DNA of 37,084 bases from JBNJGB01 sp051747385 (GCA_051747385.1 JBNJGB010000048.1:1-37084); one strand, 5' to 3'; positions 1 to 7,562 are shown, numbered from the stretch's first letter. Notes: generated from the letters alone by a model not told the origin. Translations and numbers: made by a program.

Positions 1-2
1 CG

Positions 3-2063
3 ACGGAGAGGATCCGCAACGTCGTTGTACTCGGCCACGGCGGGTGCGGAAAGACCAACCTGCTGGACGCGCTGGCGTTCGTCTCCGGGGTGACCAGGCG
101 TCACGGCAACGTGGACGACGGGACGGCGCTGACCCAGTACCGGCCCGAGGAGAAGAGCCACCAGATGTCCATGTACTGCACGCCCGCCAGGGCGGAGTGG
201 ATGGACACGAAGATCAACCTCCTCGACACGCCCGGCTACCTCGACTTCGCCGGGGAGGTCGCCTCGGCGGTGCGCGTGGCCGACGGGGCCATCGCCGTCG
301 TCGGCGCTCGCACGGGCGTCGAGGTCGGCACCAAGATGGCCTGGGAGCGGCTGGACGCCCGCGGTCTGCCCCGCATCCTGTTCGTGGCGAAGATGGATCG
401 GGAGGGAGCGGACTTCGAGGCGGCCTACCGGGACATCAAGGAGCACCTGACCGAGACGGTCATCCCCGTGGAGATCCCCATCGGTGAGGGGGAGGACTTC
501 CACGGCATCATCAACCTGTTCAGCGGCAAGGCGCAGATCTTCCACGAGGGGACCAGGGAGGGGCAGTACGAGGAGACCGACATCCCGCCGGAGCTCCGGG
601 ACAAGTTCGAGTCCTGGCGGACCGAGCTCCTCGAGAACATCGCGACCACGGACGACACCATCCTCGAGCACTACCTCGAGAGCGACACCATCAGCCGGGA
701 GGAGGCCATCGAGGGCATGGCCCACGCCATGCGCGACGGCAAGCTCGTGCCGCTGTTCTGCGGCTCGGCCCAGCGCACCTACGGGATGCAGGCGCTGCTG
801 ACGAAGATCGTCGAGCTGCTGCCCGGCCCGGCCGAGGCGACCCCGGAGCTCGCCACCGACCCGGAGACGCGGGAGCCGGTGGAGCTGGAGGCCTCGGACG
901 ACGGGCCCCTGGCCGCCCTGGTGTTCAAGACCACCAGCGAGCCCCACGTGGGCGAGCTGAGCTTCTTTCGGATCTTCTCGGGGTCCGTCGACAACGGCGA
1001 CGAGATCCTCAACGCGCACACCGGCCAGAGCGAGAAGCTGAACCACCTGTCCGTGCCCCTGGGCGCCGAGCGGGCCGAGGTGGGCGGGCTCCACGCCGGG
1101 GACATCGGCGTCGTGGCGAAGCTCAAGGACACCCACACCAACGACACCCTGGCGTCGTCGGACAAGCCCCTTCGGCTCGAGCCCATCCACTTCCCGACCC
1201 CGGACACCCGCGTGGCCATCGAGGCCGCCGATCGGTCCGACGAGGACAAGCTCGGCCCCGCGCTCACGAGGCTCCACGAGGAGGATCCCACCTTCACGTC
1301 CGGCTTCGATCCGACGCTGAAGCAGACCATCGCCCGCGGCCTCGGCGACCTGCACCTGGACGTGCAGTTCGAGAAGCTCCGCGAGCGCTACGGCGTGTCC
1401 GTGGAGCGCCAGGCCCCGCGTATCGCCTACCGGGAGTCCATCCGGAAGGAGGCCACGGCCCGCGGCAAGCACAAGAAGCAGAGCGGCGGGCGCGGCCAGT
1501 ACGGCGACGCCGTCGTGCGCTTCCGGCCCCGGCCCCGCGGCGAGGGCTACGAGTTCCACGACAAGATCGTGGGCGGCGTCATCCCCAACAAGTACATCCC
1601 GGCGGTCGACAAGGGCATCCAGGAGGCGGCCGAGCGCGGGCTCCTGGCCGGGTACCCGGTCGTCGACTTCGAGGCCGAGTGCATCGACGGCAGCCACCAC
1701 TCGGTCGACTCGAGCGAGATGGCCTTCAAGGTGGCGGGTTCCCTGGCTTTCCAGAACGCCGCCAAGGACGCCGAACCCTACCTCCTCGAGCCCGTGATGG
1801 AGGTGGAGATCACCGTGCCGAGCCAGGCCCTGGGCGATGTGACCGGCGACGTCAGCCACCGGCGCGGCCGCATCCAGAGCATGGACACCAGGGGCGACAA
1901 CACGATCATCTCCGCCGTCATCCCGGAGTCGGAGCTGTTCGGCTACGCGTCCCGGCTGCGCTCGCTGACCCACGGGCGCGGAGTGCACGCCCGCAGGTTC
2001 TTCGGCTACGAGGAGGTCCCGGCCTACATGGCCGAGAAGGTCATCGAGGAGTCGAGCAACTAG
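3..2063 (+). CDS. Elongation factor G-like translational GTPase (EF-G paralogue), 5' end missing
   Basis: This is a ribosomal translocase-type GTPase. The reading frame is open from the window edge, so the true start lies just upstream. 686 codons are visible, so only about 10 residues are missing compared with the usual ~690-700 of the family. The P-loop GHGGCGKT is at visible residues 11-18. G3 reads DTPGY (75-79) where canonical EF-G has DTPGH, and G4 reads AKMD (129-132) instead of NKMD. Domains II-V follow, including the domain IV stretch GGRGQYGD and the domain V element SHRRGR. The His-to-Tyr change at the catalytic G3 position and the non-Asn G4 fit the second EF-G class (FusA2/'EF-G-like') better than housekeeping FusA, and there are no rpsL/rpsG/tuf neighbours. 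The next gene is convergent. I am sure of the family, less sure of the paralogue class. Confidence 0.92.
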   Translation, partial: TERIRNVVVLGHGGCGKTNLLDALAFVSGVTRRHGNVDDGTALTQYRPEEKSHQMSMYCTPARAEWMDTKINLLDTPGYLDFAGEVASAVRVADGAIAVVGARTGVEVGTKMAWERLDARGLPRILFVAKMDREGADFEAAYRDIKEHLTETVIPVEIPIGEGEDFHGIINLFSGKAQIFHEGTREGQYEETDIPPELRDKFESWRTELLENIATTDDTILEHYLESDTISREEAIEGMAHAMRDGKLVPLFCGSAQRTYGMQALLTKIVELLPGPAEATPELATDPETREPVELEASDDGPLAALVFKTTSEPHVGELSFFRIFSGSVDNGDEILNAHTGQSEKLNHLSVPLGAERAEVGGLHAGDIGVVAKLKDTHTNDTLASSDKPLRLEPIHFPTPDTRVAIEAADRSDEDKLGPALTRLHEEDPTFTSGFDPTLKQTIARGLGDLHLDVQFEKLRERYGVSVERQAPRIAYRESIRKEATARGKHKKQSGGRGQYGDAVVRFRPRPRGEGYEFHDKIVGGVIPNKYIPAVDKGIQEAAERGLLAGYPVVDFEAECIDGSHHSVDSSEMAFKVAGSLAFQNAAKDAEPYLLEPVMEVEITVPSQALGDVTGDVSHRRGRIQSMDTRGDNTIISAVIPESELFGYASRLRSLTHGRGVHARRFFGYEEVPAYMAEKVIEESSN

Positions 2064-2080
2064 GGAGTCCCGCAGCGACG

Positions 2081-2111
2081 GCGCGCCATCGGCACCGTGC
2101 CGGCGGCGCGC
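2081..2111. terminator. Hairpin between convergent EF-G-like and YqeY genes
   Basis: The arms GCGCGCC (2081-2087) and GGCGCGC (2105-2111) pair perfectly, and the inner CGGC (2090-2093) pairs with GCCG (2099-2102). The hairpin fills the 60-bp space between two convergent stop codons. There is no T-run, so intrinsic termination is an inference from position and symmetry. Confidence 0.45.
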
Positions 2112-2123
2112 TGCCTCGCGTCC

Positions 2124-2570
2124 TCAGTCGCTCAGCTGCTCGAGGACGATGGGCTTCACGTCCTTGCCGGGGAAGCGCCCGCGCACCTGGGGCATGACCC
2201 TCCCCATGACCTTGCCCATGTCCTTCTTGCCGGTGGCGCCCGTCTCCGCGATGGCCGCCAGCACCAGGTCGCGCACCTCGTCGGCGGTCAGGGGCCTGGG
2301 CAGGTACTCCTCGATCACGTCGAGCTCGGCCTGCTCCTTCGCCGCCAGATCGTCGCGGCCGCCCTTCTCGTAGGACTCGATGCTCTCTCGCCGTCGCTTC
2401 GCCTGGGTGGCGAGGAGCGAGATCTCCTCGTCCTCGGAGAGATCGCGGCCCTTGTCGATGGCCGCGTTCTTCACCTCGGACAGGAGCATCCGGATGGTCC
2501 CGAGGCGGTCCCGGTCCCTGGCCTTCATGGCCGCCTTCATGTCCTCCTGGAGCGTGTCGCGAAGGGCCAC
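2124..2570 (-). CDS. YqeY/GatB-like domain protein
   Basis: A 148-residue protein of the YqeY family, which matches the tRNA-dependent amidotransferase GatB C-terminal (tail) domain. Stand-alone YqeY proteins are widespread, are thought to touch tRNA or aminoacylation, and have no settled reaction. The length is exactly that of the family. The N-terminal helical half carries the typical basic pattern MKARDRDRLGTIRMLLSEVK, and the C-terminal half holds the EEYLPRPL turn and the KKDMGKVMGRVM element. The start is GTG, chosen because it sits 7 nt after a strong GGAGG ribosome-binding site and gives the family N-terminus. It is transcribed toward the EF-G-like gene, with its own -10-like box 30 nt upstream. 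Confidence 0.9.
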   Translation of the reverse strand: MALRDTLQEDMKAAMKARDRDRLGTIRMLLSEVKNAAIDKGRDLSEDEEISLLATQAKRRRESIESYEKGGRDDLAAKEQAELDVIEEYLPRPLTADEVRDLVLAAIAETGATGKKDMGKVMGRVMPQVRGRFPGKDVKPIVLEQLSD

Positions 2571-2600
2571 GTCCTGCCTCCTGGTCGTGTGGGGTGCCCG

Positions 2601-2606
2601 AGCATA
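2601..2606 (-). promoter_or_regulatory. -10-like box of the YqeY gene
   Basis: The minus strand reads TATGCT, exactly 30 nt before the GTG start at 2570. The same spacing recurs upstream of four other genes in the window. No convincing -35 box is seen. Confidence 0.4.
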
Positions 2607-2648
2607 GCACCGTCCGCTCCCGCCGTCGGCGTTCGACGTCCGCGCCGG

Positions 2649-3164
2649 TCAGAAGATGTAGCGGGCGCCGAACTGTCCGCCGAAGTGGAAGTGGGCGGGC
2701 AGCCCCACCAGGCCGATGCCGGGCCGGAGCTCCGCGAAGATCTGCAGGGGGATCTCGAAGGTCAGGTCCGTCCCGATGGGCGCCACGACCACGAGCTCGA
2801 AGTCGTCGTCGCGGGCGTCGTGCGGCCCGTAGTCGTGGTGGTCGCCGGTGTTCACCTGGCCGCCGACGCCGATGTAGAAGTCGCCGTCCACCCGGCGGTG
2901 GGTGCCCAGCCGGTAGTGCTTCAGGTCGAACTCGCCCTCCGCGTAGACCGTGAGGTTGTGGCCGAAGTTGTCCGCGCCCAGCCCGAGGTTCAGGGTCACG
3001 CCGCGGTCCATGCCGAGGGTGGCGTCCACGGCCGTCGGGGCGCCCAGCGCGAGACCGAGGGCGAAGCCGTCGTCGTCCGCCGCGCGAGCGTTCGGGGCCG
3101 GCCAGGCCAGCAGGACGACGGCGACGAGCGGGGTGACCCAGGCGGTGTGACGTGTGCAGCCCAT
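2649..3164 (-). CDS. Small exported beta-rich protein, possibly outer-membrane
   Basis: I do not recognise a named family. The 171-residue protein starts at the ATG 8 nt after GGAGG; longer in-frame extensions lack coding character. Residues 1-28 form a clear signal peptide ending in NARA followed by ADDDG, so it is exported. The rest alternates Gly, hydrophobic and charged residues in strand-like stretches (for example FALGLALGAPTAVDATLGMD), and the last residues are GGQFGARYIF, ending in Phe as many outer-membrane barrels do. At ~140 mature residues it could be a small barrel of about 8 strands. It lies 78 bp upstream of YqeY on the same strand, and 20 nt downstream of a truncated reading frame that may once have been its operon partner. 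Confidence 0.7.
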   Translation of the reverse strand: MGCTRHTAWVTPLVAVVLLAWPAPNARAADDDGFALGLALGAPTAVDATLGMDRGVTLNLGLGADNFGHNLTVYAEGEFDLKHYRLGTHRRVDGDFYIGVGGQVNTGDHHDYGPHDARDDDFELVVVAPIGTDLTFEIPLQIFAELRPGIGLVGLPAHFHFGGQFGARYIF

Positions 3165-3184
3165 ACGATCCTCCGGTTCACGGT

Positions 3185-3319
3185 TCAGCGGTCGGCCTCG
3201 AGCGCGAAGTCCACGCCCGTGGCGCCCTGCGCCGGGGCCACGCCCACGGTGACCGACGCAGGTTGCACGTCCCACCCGCCCGGCGGGACCACGAAGACAT
3301 CGTAGGTGGCCGGCGCCAT
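3185..3319 (-). pseudogene. Remnant: C-terminal piece of a carboxypeptidase-regulatory-like beta-sandwich protein
   Basis: Forty-four in-frame residues from an internal Met to a stop have the look of the end of a prealbumin/CarbopepD-regulatory-like domain: ATYDVFVVPPGGW, then V-x-V alternation and GVDFALEADR. Similarity may begin a few codons earlier (RRYTLHF, to about 3340). Upstream in the same frame the translation is low-complexity and overlaps the opposite-strand phosphatase gene, so I read it as a gene that lost its 5' part. The break coincides with a 16-bp hairpin at 3343-3358. It ends 20 nt before the small exported protein, an operon-like spacing. A short expressed peptide cannot be excluded. 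Confidence 0.45.
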
Positions 3320-3342
3320 GAAGTGGAGCGTGTAGCGCCGAC

Positions 3343-3358
3343 TGCCCCAAAAGGGGCA
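3343..3358. other. Perfect short hairpin at the edge of the gene remnant
   Basis: TGCCCC-AAAA-GGGGCA is a perfect 6-bp stem with a 4-nt loop. It lies between the remnant (minus strand) and the phosphatase promoter (plus strand). It could be a terminator relic or a deletion endpoint. Confidence 0.4.
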
Positions 3359-3406
3359 AACGACGTGCCAGAAACCGCCTCGCTGGCGGTGCGGAGCCGG
3401 GGCGGG

Positions 3407-3412
3407 TAGGCT
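3407..3412 (+). promoter_or_regulatory. -10-like box of the PhoD-type lipoprotein gene
   Basis: TAGGCT ends exactly 30 nt before the ATG at 3443. The ribosome-binding site is GGGGAGG, about 8 nt before the start. No clear -35 box is seen. Confidence 0.4.
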
Positions 3413-3442
3413 GACGCCGGTCGGAGAGGGGAGGCTGTCACG

Positions 3443-5107
3443 ATGCTCGGAAGCCCGCGCCTGCGATGGATCCTGGCCCTGGCGTGGGTGCTGGGCGCCG
3501 GCTGCGACGGGAGCGACGGGGCACGCGGAGACGAATCGGCCGACGCCGCGGTGGACGCGCCGCGGGGCTACCCGGACACCGCGGACGCGCGGCCCCGGGA
3601 CGGGGCGGAGGGGGACACTCCTGTCCCGTCGGGGGACACCGACGCGGACACGCTGGCGGACGTGCTCCCGGATTCGGAGGTGCTCGACGGCACCGACGCG
3701 CAGCCCGTGGACCTGGCCCCCGACTCGTCGGAGGCCACGGACGCCGTCCCGGACGGGGACGCCTCGGAGGCCGACGCGGGCGTGGACGCAGCCGACGTCG
3801 CGGACGCGGTGGTGGACGTCGGTCCGCCGCCTCCCACCTTCCACCCCGCCGACCACGAGGAGGACCTCGGGGCATTCCCGCTGGCGGTCCAGGCCGGTGA
3901 CGCGCGCCCGGACGGGGCGAGGCTGTGGACCCGCCATGCCGGCGACGCCCCGCTGCGCCTGCTCGTCTTCGGCGACGGCTCTCCCATCTCCGACGGCCCC
4001 GTCCACCTGGATCAGCCGGTCGCGCGGGGCGAGGGCGGGTTCGTGCAGGTGGACGTGACGGGGCTCGAGCCCGGGACCTGGTATCGCTACGCCTTCCTCG
4101 TGGAGGAGGCGGACGGAGCGCACGGGGCGCGGAGCGCGGTCGGTCGGTTCCGCACCGCCTTCGGGGAGGACGCCCAGCCGCCCGTGGTCTTCGGCGCCAC
4201 GTCCTGCATCGACAAGGGCATCCACCCGTTCGCGCCGCTGGAGCAGGCGGCCTTCGACGACCTGGACTTCATGGTGATGGCCGGGGACACGGTCTACGCG
4301 GATGGCGCCGAGACGCTCGGGGACTACCGGGACGTCTGGCACGAGTGGTACGCCGAGGCCGAGTTCCGCAAGCTGCACGCCTCGACGTCCTTTCTCTACA
4401 CGTGGGACGACCACGAGACGGTCAACAACTGGGATCCGGAGACCATCGACCCCGCGCAGGCGGCGGCCGCACGACAGGCGTTCTTCGACTTCGGGGCCAT
4501 CCGCTCGGACGCGCCGGACGAGCAGCGTATCTGGCGCAGCGTGCGCTGGGGCCGCACCCTCGAGGTGTTCGTCCTGGACTGTCGCAGCGAGCGGAAGCCC
4601 TCGACCAGGTCCACCGCGGACGCGCAGTACATCTCCCCCGAGCAGATGGCGTGGCTGAAGCAGGGCCTCGTGGCCTCCGACGCCACGTTCAAGGTCATCG
4701 TGAACTCGGTGCCGTTCACGGACATGCCGCCCGTCGTCCTCAGCACCGGGGATCGCTGGGAGGGCTATTCGGCCCAGCGCGAGGAGGTGCTGGAGGTCCT
4801 GCACGACGTGAGCGGCGTCCTGTGGGTGTCGGGGGACTTCCACTTCGGGGCCGTCGGCGGCATCGAGCCGCCCGGCGAGCCCCTGGCGGAGGTGCGCGAG
4901 GTCCTGGCCGGGCCCGCGGCGAAGCTGCCGAACCCCCTGTGGGCGGTCGTGGCCAACGGCCAGTACGCCGACCAGTTCCAGTTCCTCACCGGCGTGAACA
5001 ACTACGTCCGCTTCATCGCGGAGCCCCAGGCGGACCCGCCCACCATCACGGTGGAGTTCGTCGACGGCTCGGGCGACGTGCTCCACTCGCAGGAGCTCTG
5101 GTTCTGA
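3443..5107 (+). CDS. PhoD-family alkaline phosphatase/phosphodiesterase, lipoprotein
   Basis: A 554-residue PhoD-like metallophosphoesterase expected to hydrolyse phosphate mono- or diesters at the cell surface. Residues 1-21 form a lipoprotein signal ending in the lipobox LGAGC (C21). Residues ~22-130 are an Asp/Ala/Val-rich linker of low complexity. A fibronectin-like N-terminal PhoD domain follows (~135-245), then the catalytic domain with GDTVYADG (Asp282), WDDHE (321-325) and SGDFHFG (Asp465, His467), the family's metal-binding blocks. The start is supported by GGGGAGG just upstream. It is monocistronic: the upstream remnant is divergent and a microprotein gene converges on its 3' end with a hairpin between. 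Family call firm; substrate unknown. Confidence 0.92.
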   Translation: MLGSPRLRWILALAWVLGAGCDGSDGARGDESADAAVDAPRGYPDTADARPRDGAEGDTPVPSGDTDADTLADVLPDSEVLDGTDAQPVDLAPDSSEATDAVPDGDASEADAGVDAADVADAVVDVGPPPPTFHPADHEEDLGAFPLAVQAGDARPDGARLWTRHAGDAPLRLLVFGDGSPISDGPVHLDQPVARGEGGFVQVDVTGLEPGTWYRYAFLVEEADGAHGARSAVGRFRTAFGEDAQPPVVFGATSCIDKGIHPFAPLEQAAFDDLDFMVMAGDTVYADGAETLGDYRDVWHEWYAEAEFRKLHASTSFLYTWDDHETVNNWDPETIDPAQAAAARQAFFDFGAIRSDAPDEQRIWRSVRWGRTLEVFVLDCRSERKPSTRSTADAQYISPEQMAWLKQGLVASDATFKVIVNSVPFTDMPPVVLSTGDRWEGYSAQREEVLEVLHDVSGVLWVSGDFHFGAVGGIEPPGEPLAEVREVLAGPAAKLPNPLWAVVANGQYADQFQFLTGVNNYVRFIAEPQADPPTITVEFVDGSGDVLHSQELWF

Positions 5108-5109
5108 AT

Positions 5110-5126
5110 CCCGGCGCGTCGCCGGG
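5110..5126. terminator. Hairpin between convergent PhoD and microprotein genes
   Basis: CCCGGCG-CGT-CGCCGGG is a perfect 7-bp stem with a 3-nt loop, directly after the PhoD stop and directly before (in plus coordinates) the stop of the opposing small ORF. It has no T-tract. Its location suggests a shared bidirectional terminator. Confidence 0.5.
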
Positions 5127-5128
5127 CG

Positions 5129-5227
5129 TCAACGCCTGCGCCCGCGCCGCCAGGCGAACCACGCCCCGAGGCCCAGGAGCCCCAGCCCTCCCACGAGGAT
5201 GCCGAGCCAGATCCAGTCTCCCTCCAT
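5129..5227 (-). CDS. 32-residue single-pass membrane microprotein
   Basis: A short reading frame: MEGDWIWLGILVGGLGLLGL, then AWFAWRRGRRR and stop. An acidic N-terminus, one ~21-residue hydrophobic Gly/Leu-rich helix and a strongly basic C-terminal tail give a textbook N-out/C-in single-span peptide. The tail resembles the transmembrane-plus-basic ends of C-terminal sorting signals, but here it stands alone with its own ATG. No strong ribosome-binding site is visible (only CGGGG upstream), and a TATCCT box lies 6 nt before the ATG, so expression might be leaderless. It converges on the PhoD gene across a hairpin. Function unknown. The amphiphilic design is hard to obtain by chance in GC-rich noise, but proof needs conservation. 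Confidence 0.5.
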   Translation of the reverse strand: MEGDWIWLGILVGGLGLLGLGAWFAWRRGRRR

Positions 5228-5283
5228 GCCCCGAGGATAGCAGGCCCGCGGTCTCGGCGTCAGGTGGGTTGCAACCTCGAGCT

Positions 5284-5312
5284 GGAGTCGCGTTCAGCCG
5301 ACTCCGTAGGAT
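5284..5312 (+). promoter_or_regulatory. Inverted repeat plus -10 box upstream of the metzincin gene
   Basis: GGAGTCG (5284-5290) and CGACTCC (5299-5305) are perfect 7-bp arms around an 8-nt spacer, followed at once by TAGGAT (5307-5312), a -10-like box 50 nt before the TTG start at 5363. The repeat covers the -35/spacer zone, the expected place for a repressor site. A further 10-bp palindrome, GGTTGCAACC, is at 5267-5276. Confidence 0.4.
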
Positions 5313-5362
5313 GCGTGGCGGTCGGACGAGGCCGGGTGAGCTGCTGGTGAGACGCTGAGACT

Positions 5363-6328
5363 TTGAAACGACACCTCGTGATGGCATGGGCGGCGGTGGC
5401 CGTCGTCCTCGGTTGGTGGTGGGCCGACGTGCCGGTCCAGCGCCTCGGTACGGTGACGTACCGCTATCCCGACGTGCACAAGCGCCTCGGCTCCGGTGTC
5501 GCCGAGGAGATCGCCTGGCTCGAGGACCACGCGTGCCGCGTCGAGGGCCTCGACGACGACGAGCGGGACGGCGTGGCCAGCGCCCTGAGCCTCGTCGACC
5601 GGGCCCTCGCGGACCCCCGCGTGCGGCGCCTCCTCGTGGACAAGGAGGACTGGGTCGTGGAGGGCGAGGGCGGGGGCTGGATCCGCGATCCCGCCGCCGG
5701 GCGTCGCGCGCTCGCGGAGCTGACCACGTCGCGCTCCGCCGTGGAGGTCGACGTCTTCACCTACGATCGGGGTCCAGACGCGGCCTGCGACATCCCCTAC
5801 GCCCACGAGGAGACCAACGCGTACACGGTGAGCAACCGGGACGTGCTGCTGTTCCGCGCGCCGTACCTGGAGGCCCGGATCCACGCCCCCGACACCCCGA
5901 GCGGCATCCACCAGCTCGCGCGGACGCTCCTCCACGAGACCCTGCACCGCGTCGGCTTCGGCCACCCCGATCCCTCGAGCTGGCTGGGCAGCGTCCGCTA
6001 CAACAACACGGTGCCGACGTACGTGGGCTGCGTAGGCATGAACTATCCGCACGTGGACTGGATCGAGGCCAACTGCCACCGCCCGACCGCGGTCCGGGAT
6101 CGCTCCCCGTTCCAGTGGAAGTGCGATCCGCGGCGGGCCGCCGCCGGGCTCGAGCCGGGTCAGGCCGTCCGGGTCCGCGTCGGCCCCGACTGGCGGCCGG
6201 CCGAGATCCGCTCCCTCGAGGAGGGGCGCACCCGGGTCCGCGTGCGCTTCGAGGACGGCGGCATGGAGCGGGTCGTCCCGTGTCGGATCGTCCCCGCCGG
6301 CGAGGGCGACCGGGCTCCGATCGTGTAG
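5363..6328 (+). CDS. Metzincin-like zinc metalloprotease with N-terminal membrane anchor/signal
   Basis: A 321-residue protein with the full metzincin zinc motif HExxHxxGxxH at residues 191-201 (HETLHRVGFGH) and a candidate Met-turn at GMNYP (Met226). This indicates a zinc-dependent endopeptidase acting outside the cytoplasm. The N-terminus (MKRHLVMAWAAVAVVLGWWW) is a short basic plus hydrophobic signal or anchor. Six Cys outside the motif fit an exported, disulfide-bonded protein. After the catalytic part, residues ~255-315 form a beta-rich SH3/Tudor-like tail (VRVRVGPDWRPAEIR). The TTG start is chosen because an in-frame stop lies five codons upstream and it supplies the basic n-region; ATG at 5381 is the alternative. 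I cannot assign a named metzincin family. Convergent with the Usp gene across a repeat element. Confidence 0.75.
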   Translation: MKRHLVMAWAAVAVVLGWWWADVPVQRLGTVTYRYPDVHKRLGSGVAEEIAWLEDHACRVEGLDDDERDGVASALSLVDRALADPRVRRLLVDKEDWVVEGEGGGWIRDPAAGRRALAELTTSRSAVEVDVFTYDRGPDAACDIPYAHEETNAYTVSNRDVLLFRAPYLEARIHAPDTPSGIHQLARTLLHETLHRVGFGHPDPSSWLGSVRYNNTVPTYVGCVGMNYPHVDWIEANCHRPTAVRDRSPFQWKCDPRRAAAGLEPGQAVRVRVGPDWRPAEIRSLEEGRTRVRVRFEDGGMERVVPCRIVPAGEGDRAPIV

Positions 6329-6339
6329 GCCGACGGGGC

Positions 6340-6609
6340 GACCGCCGGGGACGGCTCACAGTTCGTCATATGTCGCAAGACGAAGGGCTCGCGCAAAGGC
6401 GCGAAGACGCAAAGGAAGACGGCATGCTTCGGCCCGGTGTGCTCGCCATCGGCTTGCCGGTGACCCGACAGTCTCGGCCGAACCGGTGTGCGAGCGGTTC
6501 GCTGGCCTTTGGATGCTGGCGTCTTGGCGTCTTGGCGGCTTGGCGCGCGACTGTCCGCGAGACCGCGGCATCCCGCGATGTGTAGGGCTGTGAGCCGGGG
6601 ACGGCGGTC
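6340..6609. repeat. Non-coding element with 22-bp terminal inverted repeats and internal repeats (MITE-like)
   Basis: It fills the whole 300-bp space between two convergent genes. The left end, 6340-6361, and the right end, 6588-6609, are inverted copies over 22 bp: GGCTCACAG/CTGTGAGCC and the outer GACCGCC/GGCGGTC match perfectly. The 6-bp middles (GTCCCC versus GGGGAC) are themselves flipped, so GCCGGGGACGGC also occurs as a 12-bp direct repeat (6344-6355, 6594-6605). Inside, the left arm GCGCAAAGGCGCGAAGACGC (6391-6410) faces an inverted degenerate copy made of iterated GGCGTCTTGGCGTCTTGG units (about 6508-6550). No convincing ORF and no clear target duplication. It could be a miniature transposable element, a REP-like sequence or a large bidirectional terminator. 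Confidence 0.55.
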
Positions 6610-6629
6610 CTACCGGGCGGTTCCCCGGG

Positions 6630-7562
6630 CTACTCGCCGTCGGACGTCTCCGGCGTGAACACGAGGACCGGCACGGGCGAGATCCGCGCCAGGTGCTCGG
6701 CGGTCCGGCCGAAGAAGATGTCCGACACCTTCCCCTTGCTGTGGCGCGGCACGACGATGAGGTCGACGCGCTCGCGCTCGGCCACCTCGGCGATGCCCTC
6801 GGCCGGGTCGCCGTGGACCTCGAGGATGGTCTCCACCTCGACGCCGGGCACGTCCCGGGCGACGCCCTCGAGCTCGCCGCGGAGCTTCGACTCCAGCCCC
6901 TCCGTGGTGCCGCCCGGGATCATGATGGGCGGCTCCCCGGGGATGCTGGGGATGATGGTCGGGAGCTTCAGCACGTGCAGGAGGAGCAGCCGGCCGCCGC
7001 TGCGCCTGACGAGATCCTCGCCGATCTCCAGGCCCGCGTGGCTCGCCGGGGACAGATCGGTGGGGTACAGGATGTCCTCGTAGGAGCCGCCGTCCGACGC
7101 CGGGTTCACCCGGGAGTGGGCCGACAGGAGGAGCACGGGCCGGTGGGCCCCCCGCAGGACCCGAGTGGCCGTGGAGCCCGTGAGCATGCGGCGCAGCCCG
7201 CGGCTGCCGACCATGCCGAGCACGATCAGGCCCGCGTCGACCTCGTTGGCGTACTCGACGATGCCCTCGCTCGCCACGCCGTGGCGGCTGACGGCCACGG
7301 CCTCCACGCCGAGGTCGTTCGCCTCCTGCTCCATGCGCGCCAGCCACTCGGTGCGGCGCCGGACCACGCTCTCGATGAAGCCCGTGAGCTCCGTGGAGTC
7401 GTGGGTCGCGAAGAAGAACTCCTCCTCGTTGATGTGGAGGATGTGCAGCCTGGCCCCGAACAACCGGGCGGCCCGGACCGCGGCGTCGAACGCCATCCGG
7501 GAGTGCTCGGTGAAGTCGGTGGCCAGCACCACGTCCTGGACGTCGCCGGTGATGAACTTCAT
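6630..7562 (-). CDS. Tandem universal stress protein (two UspA domains)
   Basis: A 310-residue cytoplasmic protein made of two UspA domains, residues ~8-148 and ~165-302, with a hinge rich in Ser/Asn/Gly. Domain 1 has the complete nucleotide-binding signature G-2x-G-9x-G-S (GMVGSRGLRRMLTGS), so it likely binds ATP. Domain 2 begins like domain 1 (YEDILYPTDLS) but its signature is degenerate (HSKGKVSDIFFGRT lacks the first Gly), so binding there may be lost. Tandem Usps often respond to stress or energy limitation; the specific role is unknown. The ATG start gives MKFITGDVQDVVLATDFTE, the usual first strand. The gene stands alone, with a divergent PQQ lipoprotein upstream and the repeat element downstream. 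Confidence 0.9.
   Translation of the reverse strand: MKFITGDVQDVVLATDFTEHSRMAFDAAVRAARLFGARLHILHINEEEFFFATHDSTELTGFIESVVRRRTEWLARMEQEANDLGVEAVAVSRHGVASEGIVEYANEVDAGLIVLGMVGSRGLRRMLTGSTATRVLRGAHRPVLLLSAHSRVNPASDGGSYEDILYPTDLSPASHAGLEIGEDLVRRSGGRLLLLHVLKLPTIIPSIPGEPPIMIPGGTTEGLESKLRGELEGVARDVPGVEVETILEVHGDPAEGIAEVAERERVDLIVVPRHSKGKVSDIFFGRTAEHLARISPVPVLVFTPETSDGE

Noticed and set aside
3185..5086. A 633-codon minus-strand frame through the PhoD gene
   Set aside because: Only its last ~45-50 codons look coding; the rest is the reverse shadow of PhoD and is low-complexity Val/Arg/Gly.
6356..6571. Short frames inside the repeat element
   Set aside because: They follow the repeat units and have no start signal.
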